64,000 nucleotides of DNA from Flavobacterium cucumis (lineage in GTDB: Bacteria; Bacteroidota; Bacteroidia; Flavobacteriales; Flavobacteriaceae), in NCBI RefSeq assembly GCF_900148835.1, contig NZ_FRYK01000001.1, forward strand, positions 434,001 through 498,000. The letters run 5' to 3'. The notes under the pieces were generated by a model. The model was not told the DNA's origin and did not search any database. It saw nothing but the letters and a program-made list of their open reading frames with translations. A program made the position numbers and the translations under genes. Below, one piece after another: positions 56,554 to 64,000 of the stretch; the first letter of the stretch is position 1, and every line of letters starts with the position of its first letter.

Positions 56554-58767
56554 CTAAAATTTCAAACTCATTCCGAGAAGGAAATTTATTCCAGCTTGTG
56601 GATAAAAACCCGCTCCTTCATACGTTATTACGTTTCCTGAAGAATCATCATCAAATGTATAGAAATAACCATTCGATTCGTATTCAACATCAAAAATATT
56701 ATTTACCAAAGCAGAAAAAGTTATTGACTTAATGCCTTTGTTGATTTCCCAATCGAAAGAAGCATTGAAATCATTTATAAAATAACTATCTAATTTTGAA
56801 ACTTCCGAATCAATATTTCCCATGTATTGCTCCCCAACAAATTTTGACAACAAGGACAATTGCAAACCTTTAGCTGGCAAATATGAAAATCTGTTGCCAA
56901 AAATAAAATCAGGCGAATATGCAATATTTGTATTACCCAAATCTCGAACTACACCATTAATTTCATAATAAAAATCTTCATTTCTATTTTGACTTAAAGT
57001 GAAATTTGGATTGAAAAGCAGTTTATCAGTTATAGCAATCATTGATTCTACTTCCAAGCCTAGTCTATAACTTTTTCCACTATTAGTAAAAACTGGAGCA
57101 CCAACATCATTCAAATCACCAGTTAAAACTAACTGATCATTGTACCGCATATAAAAGGCATTGGCATACAACTTCACTTTTTCAGAATTGAATTTCCAGC
57201 CCAATTCATAATCAAACAAACGCTCTGGCTTTATGGCACCGCTCTCGTAATCATCGCGTCTTGGCTCTTTATTGGCAATTCCAAAATAACCATAAAAAGC
57301 ATTTTGCTCATCTAACTGATAGTTTAGACCCGTTTTAGGGTTAAAAAAGCGAAACGTATCATTTACAGCATCAAAACGAAAACTTGTTGCTTCATAAAAA
57401 ACCATTCGATATTGTAAGTCAGCAAATAAATTTAGCTTATTTGTAACATTATAAGAAGCTTTAGTGTAAAAATTTACATCATCTTTATTCCCAAAATTAT
57501 CGTAGTATCGATTTGATGCTGGAATGTTATTCTGTGTCCAAACTACCTCTCCATAATGCAATCCTAAATAGCGATTGGCTGCTCCACCAAATAATAAGTC
57601 AGTTTTTTCATCTCTGTAATTTAAGGAAAAAGTTGCACCAAAGAAATCATTATCTAACCAACGTTTTCTAACCAAATCGGAAATGGAATTTCCATTAAAC
57701 GCAGGTAAATTATATTCGTTTAAATCTTCGTCTTCTTTGTATTGCTCAAAATAGCCTTTACCAATAGTGTAATGTAACGCCGCATTTGAAATCCAATGCT
57801 CCGACCACTTTTCTGTCCAATGCAATTGAAAGTGATTTTGCCAGTAATTATCGGTTTCGTCATCATAAAACTGCATAGTACCATTTTCATCAAAATACAT
57901 TCCTGCAGGATTGAAGGTTCGGTCATTTCTAAGTTTTTCTGGATCCTCTATTCCATACCATGCTTGATAGGTTTTTTCTTTTCCTCCAAAAGCCATAAAC
58001 TTTATCAAAGTAGACTCCTTTACATAATTGGCATTGAAAAAATAACCCAACATATTGGATTCAGCTCTATCAATAAATCCATCAGAAGCAATATTTGAAA
58101 TGCGACCATTCAGTTCAAAATTATCATGCAAACCTGTTCCGAAGGATAAAGTATGCTTTCTGGTGTTAAAACTTCCGTATGAATTTGCAATTTCGGCATA
58201 AGCCTTTTCTTGATAAGATTTGGTCGCCATATTCAAACTCGCACCAAATGCACCCGCACCATTAGTTGAAGTTCCTACTCCACGTTGCAACTGAACACTT
58301 TCTAAAGATGAAGCAAAATCAGGTAAATTCACAAAAAAAGTACCTTGGCTTTCACTATCGTTAAAAGGAACACCATTTAAGGTTACGTTAATTCGAGAAC
58401 CATCGGAACCTCGAACGCGCAAAGAAGTATACCCTACACCATTACCAGCATCCGTTGTACTTACAACAGAAGGTAAATATTGAAGTAAAATAGGGACATC
58501 TTGACCTAAATTTCGTGGCGCAATTTGCTCTTTTGAAACATTCGTAAAGGTAATTGGGTTTTTGTCTTTTGCTCTTACAGATGAAACCGTAACTTCTTTT
58601 AGCTCAGTAGTTTTTAAACTATCTTTTTGTGTTTCTTGAGAAAAAGAGAAAAGAAAATAGAAAATAGAAAATAGACTAAAACAAGTCTTTGTACTTAATA
58701 CTTTGTACTTTGTACTTTTTTTGACCCGAATTCTTGACGAACTGAGCGTGGCTAATAAAGTTTTCAT
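56554..58767 (-). CDS. TPP-regulated TonB-dependent outer-membrane receptor (thiamine uptake)
   Basis: 737 residues from the ATG at 58767, placed in a hairpin behind a TPP riboswitch. The plug domain (about 55-170) shows TELKEVTVSSVRAKDKNPIT, RNLGQDVPILLQYLPSVVSTTDAG and SLRVRGSDGSRINVTLNGVPFNDSES; the rest is a beta-barrel ending in a phenylalanine (LLGMSLKF). TonB receptors under TPP riboswitches in Bacteroidota are predicted thiamine receptors, which I infer here. The first 45 residues are odd: most of the signal-peptide region (STKYKVLSTK, FSIFYFLFSFS) is encoded by tandem heptamers at 58654-58715. Relatives usually begin with a normal signal peptide. Confidence 0.92.
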   Translation of the reverse strand: MKTLLATLSSSRIRVKKSTKYKVLSTKTCFSLFSIFYFLFSFSQETQKDSLKTTELKEVTVSSVRAKDKNPITFTNVSKEQIAPRNLGQDVPILLQYLPSVVSTTDAGNGVGYTSLRVRGSDGSRINVTLNGVPFNDSESQGTFFVNLPDFASSLESVQLQRGVGTSTNGAGAFGASLNMATKSYQEKAYAEIANSYGSFNTRKHTLSFGTGLHDNFELNGRISNIASDGFIDRAESNMLGYFFNANYVKESTLIKFMAFGGKEKTYQAWYGIEDPEKLRNDRTFNPAGMYFDENGTMQFYDDETDNYWQNHFQLHWTEKWSEHWISNAALHYTIGKGYFEQYKEDEDLNEYNLPAFNGNSISDLVRKRWLDNDFFGATFSLNYRDEKTDLLFGGAANRYLGLHYGEVVWTQNNIPASNRYYDNFGNKDDVNFYTKASYNVTNKLNLFADLQYRMVFYEATSFRFDAVNDTFRFFNPKTGLNYQLDEQNAFYGYFGIANKEPRRDDYESGAIKPERLFDYELGWKFNSEKVKLYANAFYMRYNDQLVLTGDLNDVGAPVFTNSGKSYRLGLEVESMIAITDKLLFNPNFTLSQNRNEDFYYEINGVVRDLGNTNIAYSPDFIFGNRFSYLPAKGLQLSLLSKFVGEQYMGNIDSEVSKLDSYFINDFNASFDWEINKGIKSITFSALVNNIFDVEYESNGYFYTFDDDSSGNVITYEGAGFYPQAGINFLLGMSLKF
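58654..58674. repeat. Tandem heptamer AAAATAG x3
   Basis: Three exact units within the 5' end of the TonB receptor gene; they encode the hydrophobic FSIFYFLF part of the signal peptide in reverse. Confidence 0.9.
58688..58715. repeat. Tandem heptamer TTTGTAC x4 (one degenerate)
   Basis: Units TTTGTAC, TTAATAC, TTTGTAC, TTTGTAC. They encode the STKYKVLSTK region of the TonB receptor in reverse. Confidence 0.9.
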
Positions 58768-58786
58768 TCGTAAAATTAATACGAAT
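58765..58786 (-). promoter_or_regulatory. Start-codon hairpin of the TPP-controlled receptor gene
   Basis: ATTCGTA (58786-58780 on the mRNA) pairs with TACGAAT (58772-58766), and the last two bases of that strand are the AT of the ATG start. A nearby CCCCTTT (58794-58788) can alternatively pair with AAAGGGG (58937-58931) in the aptamer. Same logic as in the thiS leader, but weaker evidence. Confidence 0.55.
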
Positions 58787-58862
58787 AAAAGGGGCAATTA
58801 TTCCTTGGTTAAAAATTAATTTGATACTCTTTGACACCAATAAAAATATATAATTATTTTAG

Positions 58863-58942
58863 TCAATTCCCTAAACAGCATTACCTGTTCTAGGTTCTAT
58901 GGGTATGATCTCAGCTCGTTATTTGGAGCACCCCTTTGAGAC
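58863..58942 (-). ncRNA. TPP riboswitch aptamer upstream of the TonB receptor gene
   Basis: On the minus strand the thi-box parts occur in order: AAAGGGGTGC, GAGCTGAGATCATACCC, AGAACCTAGAACAGGTAATG and GTTTAGGGAA. Its 3' end lies about 95 bases before the receptor ATG. It links outer-membrane uptake to thiamine pyrophosphate levels. Confidence 0.93.
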
Positions 58943-58945
58943 GTG

Positions 58946-58953
58946 CAAATATA
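58946..58953 (-). promoter_or_regulatory. Putative -7 box before the receptor TPP riboswitch
   Basis: Minus-strand TATATTTG directly upstream of the aptamer, the same layout as in the thi operon; TTGG lies about 19 bases further upstream. Confidence 0.6.
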
Positions 58954-58987
58954 AGATTCTTTAGTCTACAATTCCAAGTTGAAAGGT

Positions 58988-59389
58988 TTAAAAGTTTGGT
59001 TTTTTTCTGTTTTGTTTTAAAACACTCATAACTTTTTTAGCATTTAAACGCTTTTCTTTAACTGCTCTTGGGATTTTTGTTTCTTTTCGCTCTTTTGGAA
59101 TTACTAAAGCATTTTCAAGTAGTCTAAAACATTTTTTTATGACGTTTTCTTTATTTTTTAACTGACTTCTATCTTCTTCGCTAGTTAAAATTAGTATGCC
59201 ATCTTGAGTTAACTTGGTCGAAATTTTAGTTTGTAACACCATTTTTTCTTCATTCGACAATCCTTTTGACTGCCTTACATCAAAAGTCAGCACCACTTTA
59301 GAAGACACTTTATTCACGTTTTGCCCTCCAGGGCCACTACTCCTGACAGCTTTAAAAGAAAACTCTGTTATAATTATTGATTTATCCAT
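58988..59389 (-). CDS. arfB: Alternative ribosome-rescue factor ArfB (peptidyl-tRNA hydrolase)
   Basis: 133 residues, usual size. ArfB enters stalled ribosomes lacking a stop codon and hydrolyses peptidyl-tRNA. The catalytic GGQ motif is in VRSSGPGGQNVNKVSSKV near residues 16-33. The basic C-terminal tail (RKETKIPRAVKEKRLNAKK...KQNRKKPNF) inserts into the mRNA channel. Its start overlaps the DUF4301 gene by 8 bases. Confidence 0.94.
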   Translation of the reverse strand: MDKSIIITEFSFKAVRSSGPGGQNVNKVSSKVVLTFDVRQSKGLSNEEKMVLQTKISTKLTQDGILILTSEEDRSQLKNKENVIKKCFRLLENALVIPKERKETKIPRAVKEKRLNAKKVMSVLKQNRKKPNF

Positions 59390-60917
59390 TATCTACCTGA
59401 TGTGCTGGTTTGAGTAAATCATTAACTGTTTTAACCGGATTAAAAGTTTCTAATGGAACCTCAACAAAAATAGTAGTCCATTTTGCCATTGCACCATTCC
59501 ATAATCCAGGGAGTTCAAAAGCTTTTATGGTTTTTCCATTTTTTGTTTTTTCAGTAATAAATGCAGTTTTAGGCTCAACAAACTGATTCAAATTAAACTT
59601 TTCTCCTTTGAAATTTTTTACACCGCAAACGATATCAACAGGATTAAAATGAGTCGCTTTTTTAACAATCTTTTTTTGTTCTTTATTATTCAAATCGATT
59701 TGAGACGACTCAACGATTTGTAGCGTTCTCCTACCCTTCTCATCTTGAACCCAAAAAGGGCCTCCTCCAGGTTCTCCTTCATTTCTAACCATACCACAAA
59801 CTCGAATCGGACGATTTAAAACCTTAATTAAATACTCGACCTTATACTCCGTTTGAAAATATTTGAATTCTTCTGGAAGTGGGAAAGCTGTCTTGTTTTC
59901 TGCAAAATCCTTGATTTCTGTAATTTGAGTCTCCGTTACATCTCCGTTAGAAAGCAATTCGAGATAATTGAAAATTTTGTATTGTATCCAAAACAAAACG
60001 CCTCCTAACAACTTCTTATAATTCTCAATTACTTTTCTGTGATTTTGAGAAACATTATCAATGTTTTTTATGTAGATAATATCCGATTGCAAGGCATTCA
60101 AATTATTTATCAATGCACCATGTCCACCTGGTCTGAAAAACAATTTGTTTTCTTCAATTCGAAATGGCGTATTGTCTTCATTAACAGCCAAAGTATCTGT
60201 TGCCTGATTTTGATAAGAAAAACTAATGTCAAAATCAGTAAACTTATTCGTTATGCTTTCAAAAGCTGTTTGAAACTCTTGAGAAATAGTAAAATGAATT
60301 TTTGTCTTTTGATGTTCTTTCTTAAAGAAATTGGCCTCAAACACATGCTCTTCTATTGGGGTAATAATCTGTTCTTCTCTCAGATGAAATGGCAATATTC
60401 CTTTTGGCTTGTTTGCAAAATCCAATCCCTCTTTACTTAACAAAGTTTTTATTAGAGTATAGTATTTCGCATCATTTGATAATGAAAAATAATTTGGATA
60501 TAGAGCAATAGTAGCTTCTTTTAATTCTTTATAAAAAGGGAAATTTTTCAATCCAAAAATAAAGATAGATAAATCTTTAGCATTTCTTTTATTGACATAA
60601 GCGTTTATAGTGTCTTTTTTTGGATCAAAGTCTTCTAAAAACTCTATTAAAAACTTAAACATACGGGTTGCGGCACCGGAAGCCGGCACAAACTTTTCAA
60701 TAGAATACCTATTTTTAAATTTATCAAAATAAGACACTAACTGAAAAACTTCTTCTTCTGAGAAACGCCATATTCCATCACCTATTGTAGCGGATTTAAC
60801 TAAATTAATCTTGGGAATTCCTTCAATAAAAAAATGCAATTGTTGTTGAATTTTTTCTAAAGAATTCCCTCTTTCGTTTATATATTTTATATCTGCTTCT
60901 GTAAAAGTTTTTTCCAT
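59382..60917 (-). CDS. DUF4301 family protein
   Basis: 511 residues of a family restricted mostly to Bacteroidota, function unknown. Recognisable are FVPASGAATRMFKFLIEFLE (near 75-95), the ENKLFFRPGGHGALINNLN motif, RVCGMVRNEGEPGGGPFWV and FELPGLWNGAMAKWTTIFVEVP. The glycine-rich PGGHGAL and SGAATRM motifs look like a nucleotide-binding or nucleotidyltransferase-like site, but this is conjecture. Overlaps pnuC upstream by 31 bases and arfB downstream by 8 bases. Confidence 0.87.
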   Translation of the reverse strand: MEKTFTEADIKYINERGNSLEKIQQQLHFFIEGIPKINLVKSATIGDGIWRFSEEEVFQLVSYFDKFKNRYSIEKFVPASGAATRMFKFLIEFLEDFDPKKDTINAYVNKRNAKDLSIFIFGLKNFPFYKELKEATIALYPNYFSLSNDAKYYTLIKTLLSKEGLDFANKPKGILPFHLREEQIITPIEEHVFEANFFKKEHQKTKIHFTISQEFQTAFESITNKFTDFDISFSYQNQATDTLAVNEDNTPFRIEENKLFFRPGGHGALINNLNALQSDIIYIKNIDNVSQNHRKVIENYKKLLGGVLFWIQYKIFNYLELLSNGDVTETQITEIKDFAENKTAFPLPEEFKYFQTEYKVEYLIKVLNRPIRVCGMVRNEGEPGGGPFWVQDEKGRRTLQIVESSQIDLNNKEQKKIVKKATHFNPVDIVCGVKNFKGEKFNLNQFVEPKTAFITEKTKNGKTIKAFELPGLWNGAMAKWTTIFVEVPLETFNPVKTVNDLLKPAHQVDNG

Positions 60918-61501
60918 TCTTTGTAACCTAAAATAGCGATAATTGTGAACACTAAAAACTGTATACTGGAAAAAGTTAATCCTTTATAAAAATACAAAGG
61001 AACCGAAATTAAATCGGCAATAATCCAAATAATCCAGTTTTCAATTTTTCGTTTAGCCATAAGCCACATTCCTACAAAAAACAATGCAGTTGTAAGCGTG
61101 TCTACATAAGCTGTCCAATGTGTAAATTTATCAAAAAAATGATAAATCAAAGCAATAAAAAGTAAGGTGCCTAAGAAAATGATACTCGAAATGAAATAAT
61201 CGCTTCGATTCATGAAAGATATTGGAAATTCAGCTACTCCATTTTTCTTCCTAGACCATAAATACCAACCGACAACACTCATAATCGAGTAGTAAATATT
61301 GATAATGAAATCGCCAAACAATTTCCACTCAAATAGTATGTAAACAAAAATCAATGTGCTTACTAAACCTGTCGGATATACTAAAATATTATTCTTTTTG
61401 GCAAATAAAACACTAATAGTTCCAAAGAAAACTGCTGTTAGTTCTAAAAAAATGAAATAACTTGTGTACGATTTGTATTGAGAAAATAAAAAATCAATCA
61501 T
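60887..61501 (-). CDS. pnuC: PnuC-family transporter (candidate thiamine transporter PnuT)
   Basis: 204 residues, seven or so membrane segments, start at the ATG at 61501 (MIDFLFSQYKSYTSYFIFLE). Family motifs are VYPTGLVSTLIFVYILFEWKLFGDF, YYSIMSVVGWYLWSRKK, THWTAYVDTLTTALFFVGMW and NWIIWIIADLISVPLYFYKG...GYKEWKK. PnuC proteins take up nicotinamide riboside; PnuT relatives are predicted to carry thiamine. It sits two genes upstream of a TPP-riboswitched TonB receptor on the same strand, so thiamine is a reasonable guess. Overlaps pcrB by 8 bases and DUF4301 by 31 bases. Confidence 0.9.
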   Translation of the reverse strand: MIDFLFSQYKSYTSYFIFLELTAVFFGTISVLFAKKNNILVYPTGLVSTLIFVYILFEWKLFGDFIINIYYSIMSVVGWYLWSRKKNGVAEFPISFMNRSDYFISSIIFLGTLLFIALIYHFFDKFTHWTAYVDTLTTALFFVGMWLMAKRKIENWIIWIIADLISVPLYFYKGLTFSSIQFLVFTIIAILGYKEWKKLLQKQI

Positions 61502-62213
61502 AATCAAAGAAATTAGTGTCCTTTTCAAAAGCAGTTCCAATAACAACTAAATCGGCTCCAGCGTTTTGCACCGCTTTAATCATTCCAATAGTACGAATAC
61601 CTCCCCCTACAATTAAGGGAATTTGAATGTTTTGCGACACAAAACGAATCATTTCTAAAGACACGTGTTGATTAGCACCACTTCCCGCCTCTAAATAAAT
61701 CAGTTTTTTTCCTAAAAACTCCCCTGCTTTTGCTGTTTTGTAAACCAATTCCATATTATTACGATCAATCGGTTGGGTTTGACTTACACGTTGCACAGCC
61801 GTTTCTATTCCTCCATCAATTAACAAATAGCCTGTTGGAATAATTTCTAAATCCGATCTTTCTAAGACTTCAACCGAATTAATATGATGCTCGATTAAAT
61901 ATTCTGGATTTCTACCTGAAAGTAAACTTAAAAATAAAATTCCATCAGCTGCATTGGAAATTTGGTATGGATGCCCTGGAAAAATCAAAACTGGCAATTG
62001 AGTAATTGTTTTAATAACGGAAATCAGTTCGTCCAAATGTGTTCCACTAAAAGTACTTCCGCCTACAAAAATATGTGTGGCTGGTGACTCTTTAATTTTA
62101 TTTGACAAAACAATTGCTTTCTCAATAGAAACTTTTTCAGGATCAATCAGAATAGCTAATAGTTTTTGGCAATTTTTTTTTGCTTGAAGTATATTTTGAT
62201 ATAGGTTTTGCAT
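61494..62213 (-). CDS. pcrB: Geranylgeranylglyceryl phosphate synthase-like protein (PcrB/GGGPS)
   Basis: 239 residues from the ATG at 62213 (MQNLYQNILQAKKNCQKLLA). TIM-barrel prenyltransferase joining a polyprenyl diphosphate to glycerol-1-phosphate. Signatures are AILIDPEKVS, FVGGSTFSGTHLDELI, LIFPGHPYQISNAADGILFLSLLSGRNPEYLIEHH, YLEAGSGANQHVS and VGGGIRTIGMIKAV. Group II enzymes of this type in Flavobacterium are known to make geranylgeranyl-type ether lipids in vitro. One base follows the PPTase stop before its start. Confidence 0.93.
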   Translation of the reverse strand: MQNLYQNILQAKKNCQKLLAILIDPEKVSIEKAIVLSNKIKESPATHIFVGGSTFSGTHLDELISVIKTITQLPVLIFPGHPYQISNAADGILFLSLLSGRNPEYLIEHHINSVEVLERSDLEIIPTGYLLIDGGIETAVQRVSQTQPIDRNNMELVYKTAKAGEFLGKKLIYLEAGSGANQHVSLEMIRFVSQNIQIPLIVGGGIRTIGMIKAVQNAGADLVVIGTAFEKDTNFFDYD

Positions 62214-62214
62214 T

Positions 62215-62898
62215 CTATTTATTTGGAAAAGCGCACACAAAGATATAATCTTCTACTCTAGAAAAGTGAATTTTAAACTTTTCTATGGTGTTATTAAAAT
62301 GCAACTCCGCTTCGCATTTTTTGTCTTTTAAGTCAAATTTGTTCTCAAAAATATGTTCTGGAAAACTAATTCCTTTTTCATTTTTAATTTTAAAAATGGA
62401 CTCTTTTACACCCCAAATCACAGTTGCTTTCTCTATTTGATCCGAAACAGAAAGATTCTCCAAATGCTTTACTTCCATAAATCGAGGAGCAATTTTCAAT
62501 GTTTTTTCTTTAAGTTTTTCTAAATCTATCCCCATTAGTTCATTACTTATGCAAATACAAGAGAACTCATGTGAGTGGGAAATGGAAATATGTTTTGGTT
62601 GATGGTTGATGGTTGATGGGTTTTCATTTTTCTTCTCCGAACTTCTTACTTTGTACTCCAAATGGGGTTTTCCAGCTTCATCATAAGTTAAATCATAATC
62701 TGTATACCCTAAATGTTGTAACAACATTCTAACGGCTAAAAAACCTTTTTGATGTTCTTCAGATTTCATTCCCTCCAAGCGAAAAAGAGAAGTATCTTTT
62801 AACGAAACAGCTCTAAACAACGAAGTTACGTCTTCAGTAATGTGCCAAAAGTACGCAACCGTGGTCTCGTTAATCGTTATAATTTTATGTAATGGCAT
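62215..62898 (-). CDS. 4'-phosphopantetheinyl transferase superfamily protein
   Basis: 227 residues. It transfers phosphopantetheine from CoA to carrier proteins. The magnesium-binding site is in ELMGIDLEKL and the second motif in VIWGVKESIFKI (W..KE), with SISHSHEFSCICIS before. Layout is Sfp-like with a duplicated ~100-residue half. The segment just before the SISHSH motif (NENPSTINHQPKH) is encoded by the heptamer GGTTGAT array at 62597-62617 in reverse; the word EYKVRSS preceding it also looks repeat-derived. First gene of the pcrB-pnuC-DUF4301-arfB operon. Confidence 0.88.
   Translation of the reverse strand: MPLHKIITINETTVAYFWHITEDVTSLFRAVSLKDTSLFRLEGMKSEEHQKGFLAVRMLLQHLGYTDYDLTYDEAGKPHLEYKVRSSEKKNENPSTINHQPKHISISHSHEFSCICISNELMGIDLEKLKEKTLKIAPRFMEVKHLENLSVSDQIEKATVIWGVKESIFKIKNEKGISFPEHIFENKFDLKDKKCEAELHFNNTIEKFKIHFSRVEDYIFVCAFPNK
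62597..62617. repeat. Tandem heptamer GGTTGAT x3
   Basis: Three exact units inside the phosphopantetheinyl transferase gene; they encode the STINHQP stretch in reverse without breaking the frame. Confidence 0.9.
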
Positions 62899-62984
62899 TT
62901 ATATTTTGTTGTTTTTCAAATCATTAGAAAGATAAACATTTCACAAATTAATAGAAAACTTTGAAAAAATAAAAAGTTATTTTG

Positions 62985-62992
62985 TAATTTTG
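62985..62992 (+). promoter_or_regulatory. Putative -7 box of ahcY
   Basis: TAATTTTG, with TTTG at 62960-62963 (21-base spacer), 37 bases before the ATG. Confidence 0.55.
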
Positions 62993-63028
62993 CACACTAA
63001 TTTTTGAATATACAAATATACATAATAG

Positions 63029-64000
63029 ATGAGTACACAAACATTACCTTATGTAGCTTACAAAGTGAAAGATATTTCACTTGCGGCTTGGGGAAGAAAA
63101 GAAATTGAATTAGCGGAAGCTGAAATGCCAGGTTTAATGGCATTAAGAGCAGAATACGGCGCAAGTCAACCTTTAAAAGGAGCAAGAATTGCAGGATGTC
63201 TTCACATGACCATCCAAACGGCTGTTCTAATTGAAACTTTAATCGCTTTAGGTGCAGAGGTAACTTGGTCATCTTGTAACATTTTTTCAACTCAAGATCA
63301 GGCTGCTGCTGCAATTGCTGCTGCAGGAATTCAAGTATATGCTTGGAAAGGTTTAAATGAAGAAGATTTTGATTGGTGTATAGAGCAAACATTATTCTTT
63401 GGTGAAGATAGAAAACCGTTAAACATGATCTTAGATGATGGTGGTGATTTAACGAATATGGTTATTGACCGTTACCCTGAATTAGTTCCTGGCATCAAAG
63501 GTTTATCTGAAGAAACAACCACTGGAGTTCACCGTCTTTATGAAAGAGTGAAAGCAGGAACTTTACCTATGCCAGCAATTAATGTTAACGATTCTGTTAC
63601 TAAATCTAAATTTGACAACAAATATGGATGTAAAGAATCTGCAGTTGATGCAGTTCGTAGAGCAACTGATGTCATGTTAGCTGGAAAAAGAGTTGTAGTT
63701 TGTGGATATGGAGATGTTGGAAAAGGAACAGCGGCTTCCTTCCGTGGTGCTGGTTCTATTGTAACGGTTACTGAAATTGATCCAATTTGTGCTTTACAAG
63801 CAGCTATGGACGGTTTTGAAGTAAAAAAATTAGATACTGTTATTGCTAATGCAGATATCGTAATCACTACAACTGGAAATAAAGACATCGTTGTTGGACG
63901 TCATTTCGAAGCTATGAAAGATAAGACTATCGTTTGTAACATCGGACACTTTGATAATGAAATTGATATGGCGTGGTTAAATAAAAACTTTGGAAGCACT
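63029..64000 (+). CDS. ahcY: Adenosylhomocysteinase, N-terminal part (cut by window edge)
   Basis: The first 324 codons, running off the right edge; the family is about 440 residues in Bacteroidota. It hydrolyses S-adenosylhomocysteine to adenosine and homocysteine, clearing the product of methylation reactions. Visible are [41 protein letters not shown], the substrate-binding LDDGGDLTN and [13 protein letters not shown], and the Rossmann motif [14 protein letters not shown] for the tightly bound NAD. The visible part is intact. A short leader with its own promoter box precedes it. Confidence 0.98.
   Translation, partial: MSTQTLPYVAYKVKDISLAAWGRKEIELAEAEMPGLMALRAEYGASQPLKGARIAGCLHMTIQTAVLIETLIALGAEVTWSSCNIFSTQDQAAAAIAAAGIQVYAWKGLNEEDFDWCIEQTLFFGEDRKPLNMILDDGGDLTNMVIDRYPELVPGIKGLSEETTTGVHRLYERVKAGTLPMPAINVNDSVTKSKFDNKYGCKESAVDAVRRATDVMLAGKRVVVCGYGDVGKGTAASFRGAGSIVTVTEIDPICALQAAMDGFEVKKLDTVIANADIVITTTGNKDIVVGRHFEAMKDKTIVCNIGHFDNEIDMAWLNKNFGST

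Noticed and set aside
60039-60440. 133-codon plus-strand frame
   Set aside because: Antisense to the DUF4301 gene, which has overlapping operon neighbours and family motifs.
62997-63392. Minus-strand frames opposite ahcY (also 63538-63888)
   Set aside because: Shadows of the adenosylhomocysteinase gene; no promoter or similarity.

Overview
The window looks like the chromosome of a Flavobacterium-type bacterium (Bacteroidota, class Flavobacteriia). The DNA is AT-rich. Start codons lack clear Shine-Dalgarno sequences, and the recurring promoter box is TAnnTTTG, the Bacteroidota minus-7 consensus. It carries an act (alternative complex III) plus cox operon in the gene order known from Flavobacterium, and many lineage-typical families (DUF2723, DUF3127, DUF3341, DUF4301, DUF4394, bacterial PcrB/GGGPS). 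I see no prophage, insertion sequence, CRISPR array or rRNA operon.

Layout. 1-4.7 kb: 5' part of a malic enzyme, a broken membrane gene, a YedI/DUF808 membrane protein, queG, a small four-helix-bundle (IVP) gene and ruvB. 4.8-16.2 kb: an eight-gene respiratory operon actABCDEF-coxBA on the minus strand. 16.4-22.6 kb: a SPOR-domain protein, the rimP-nusA-infB operon, a universal stress protein and tRNA-Gln. 22.7-36.7 kb: a DUF2723 membrane protein, a deacetylase, a cysteine-less thioredoxin-like protein, a phosphoesterase, a DUF4394 lipoprotein, polA, a serine hydrolase, a PnuC-like protein and a LacI regulator. 36.8-39.6 kb: rplM-rpsI and rpsB-tsf. 39.7-44.8 kb: a very large TraB/GumN-like protein, a queuosine-precursor transporter, tag and a VF530 protein. 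44.9-51.7 kb: a TPP riboswitch and the thiS-C-(thiE-like)-D-E-G-H-F operon. 51.6-56.5 kb: aat, DUF3127, flavin reductase, histidine kinase, HIT, greA and a Rieske-like lipoprotein. 56.5-64 kb: a TonB receptor with its own TPP riboswitch, a tightly overlapping operon (PPTase, pcrB, pnuC, DUF4301, arfB) and the 5' part of ahcY.

Themes. (1) Vitamin B1: de novo synthesis and outer-membrane uptake are each preceded by a TPP riboswitch. In both leaders the start codon can be read as sequestered in a hairpin, and for thiS a complete two-state switch can be drawn from the sequence. (2) Operons for transcription and translation factors: rimP-nusA-infB and greA have terminator-like hairpins just after their promoter boxes, and rpsB has a structured leader, all suggesting feedback control. 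(3) Queuosine: queG and a YhhQ-type precursor transporter are both present.

The most unusual signal is a dispersed set of tandem repeats with a strict 7-bp period (TTGGAAG, CTTCCAT, ATTCCAA, ACTTCTA, TTTGTAC, AAAATAG, GGTTGAT). They sit in gene gaps and inside gene ends, where they encode the N-terminus of QueG, the signal-peptide region of the TonB receptor, an internal linker of the PPTase and the stop codon of the DUF3127 gene. In two places four units face four inverted units. One pair encloses the four-helix-bundle gene. The other encloses only 35 bp between rpsB and tsf. This is consistent with an uncharacterised small repeat element that sometimes carries an IVP gene.
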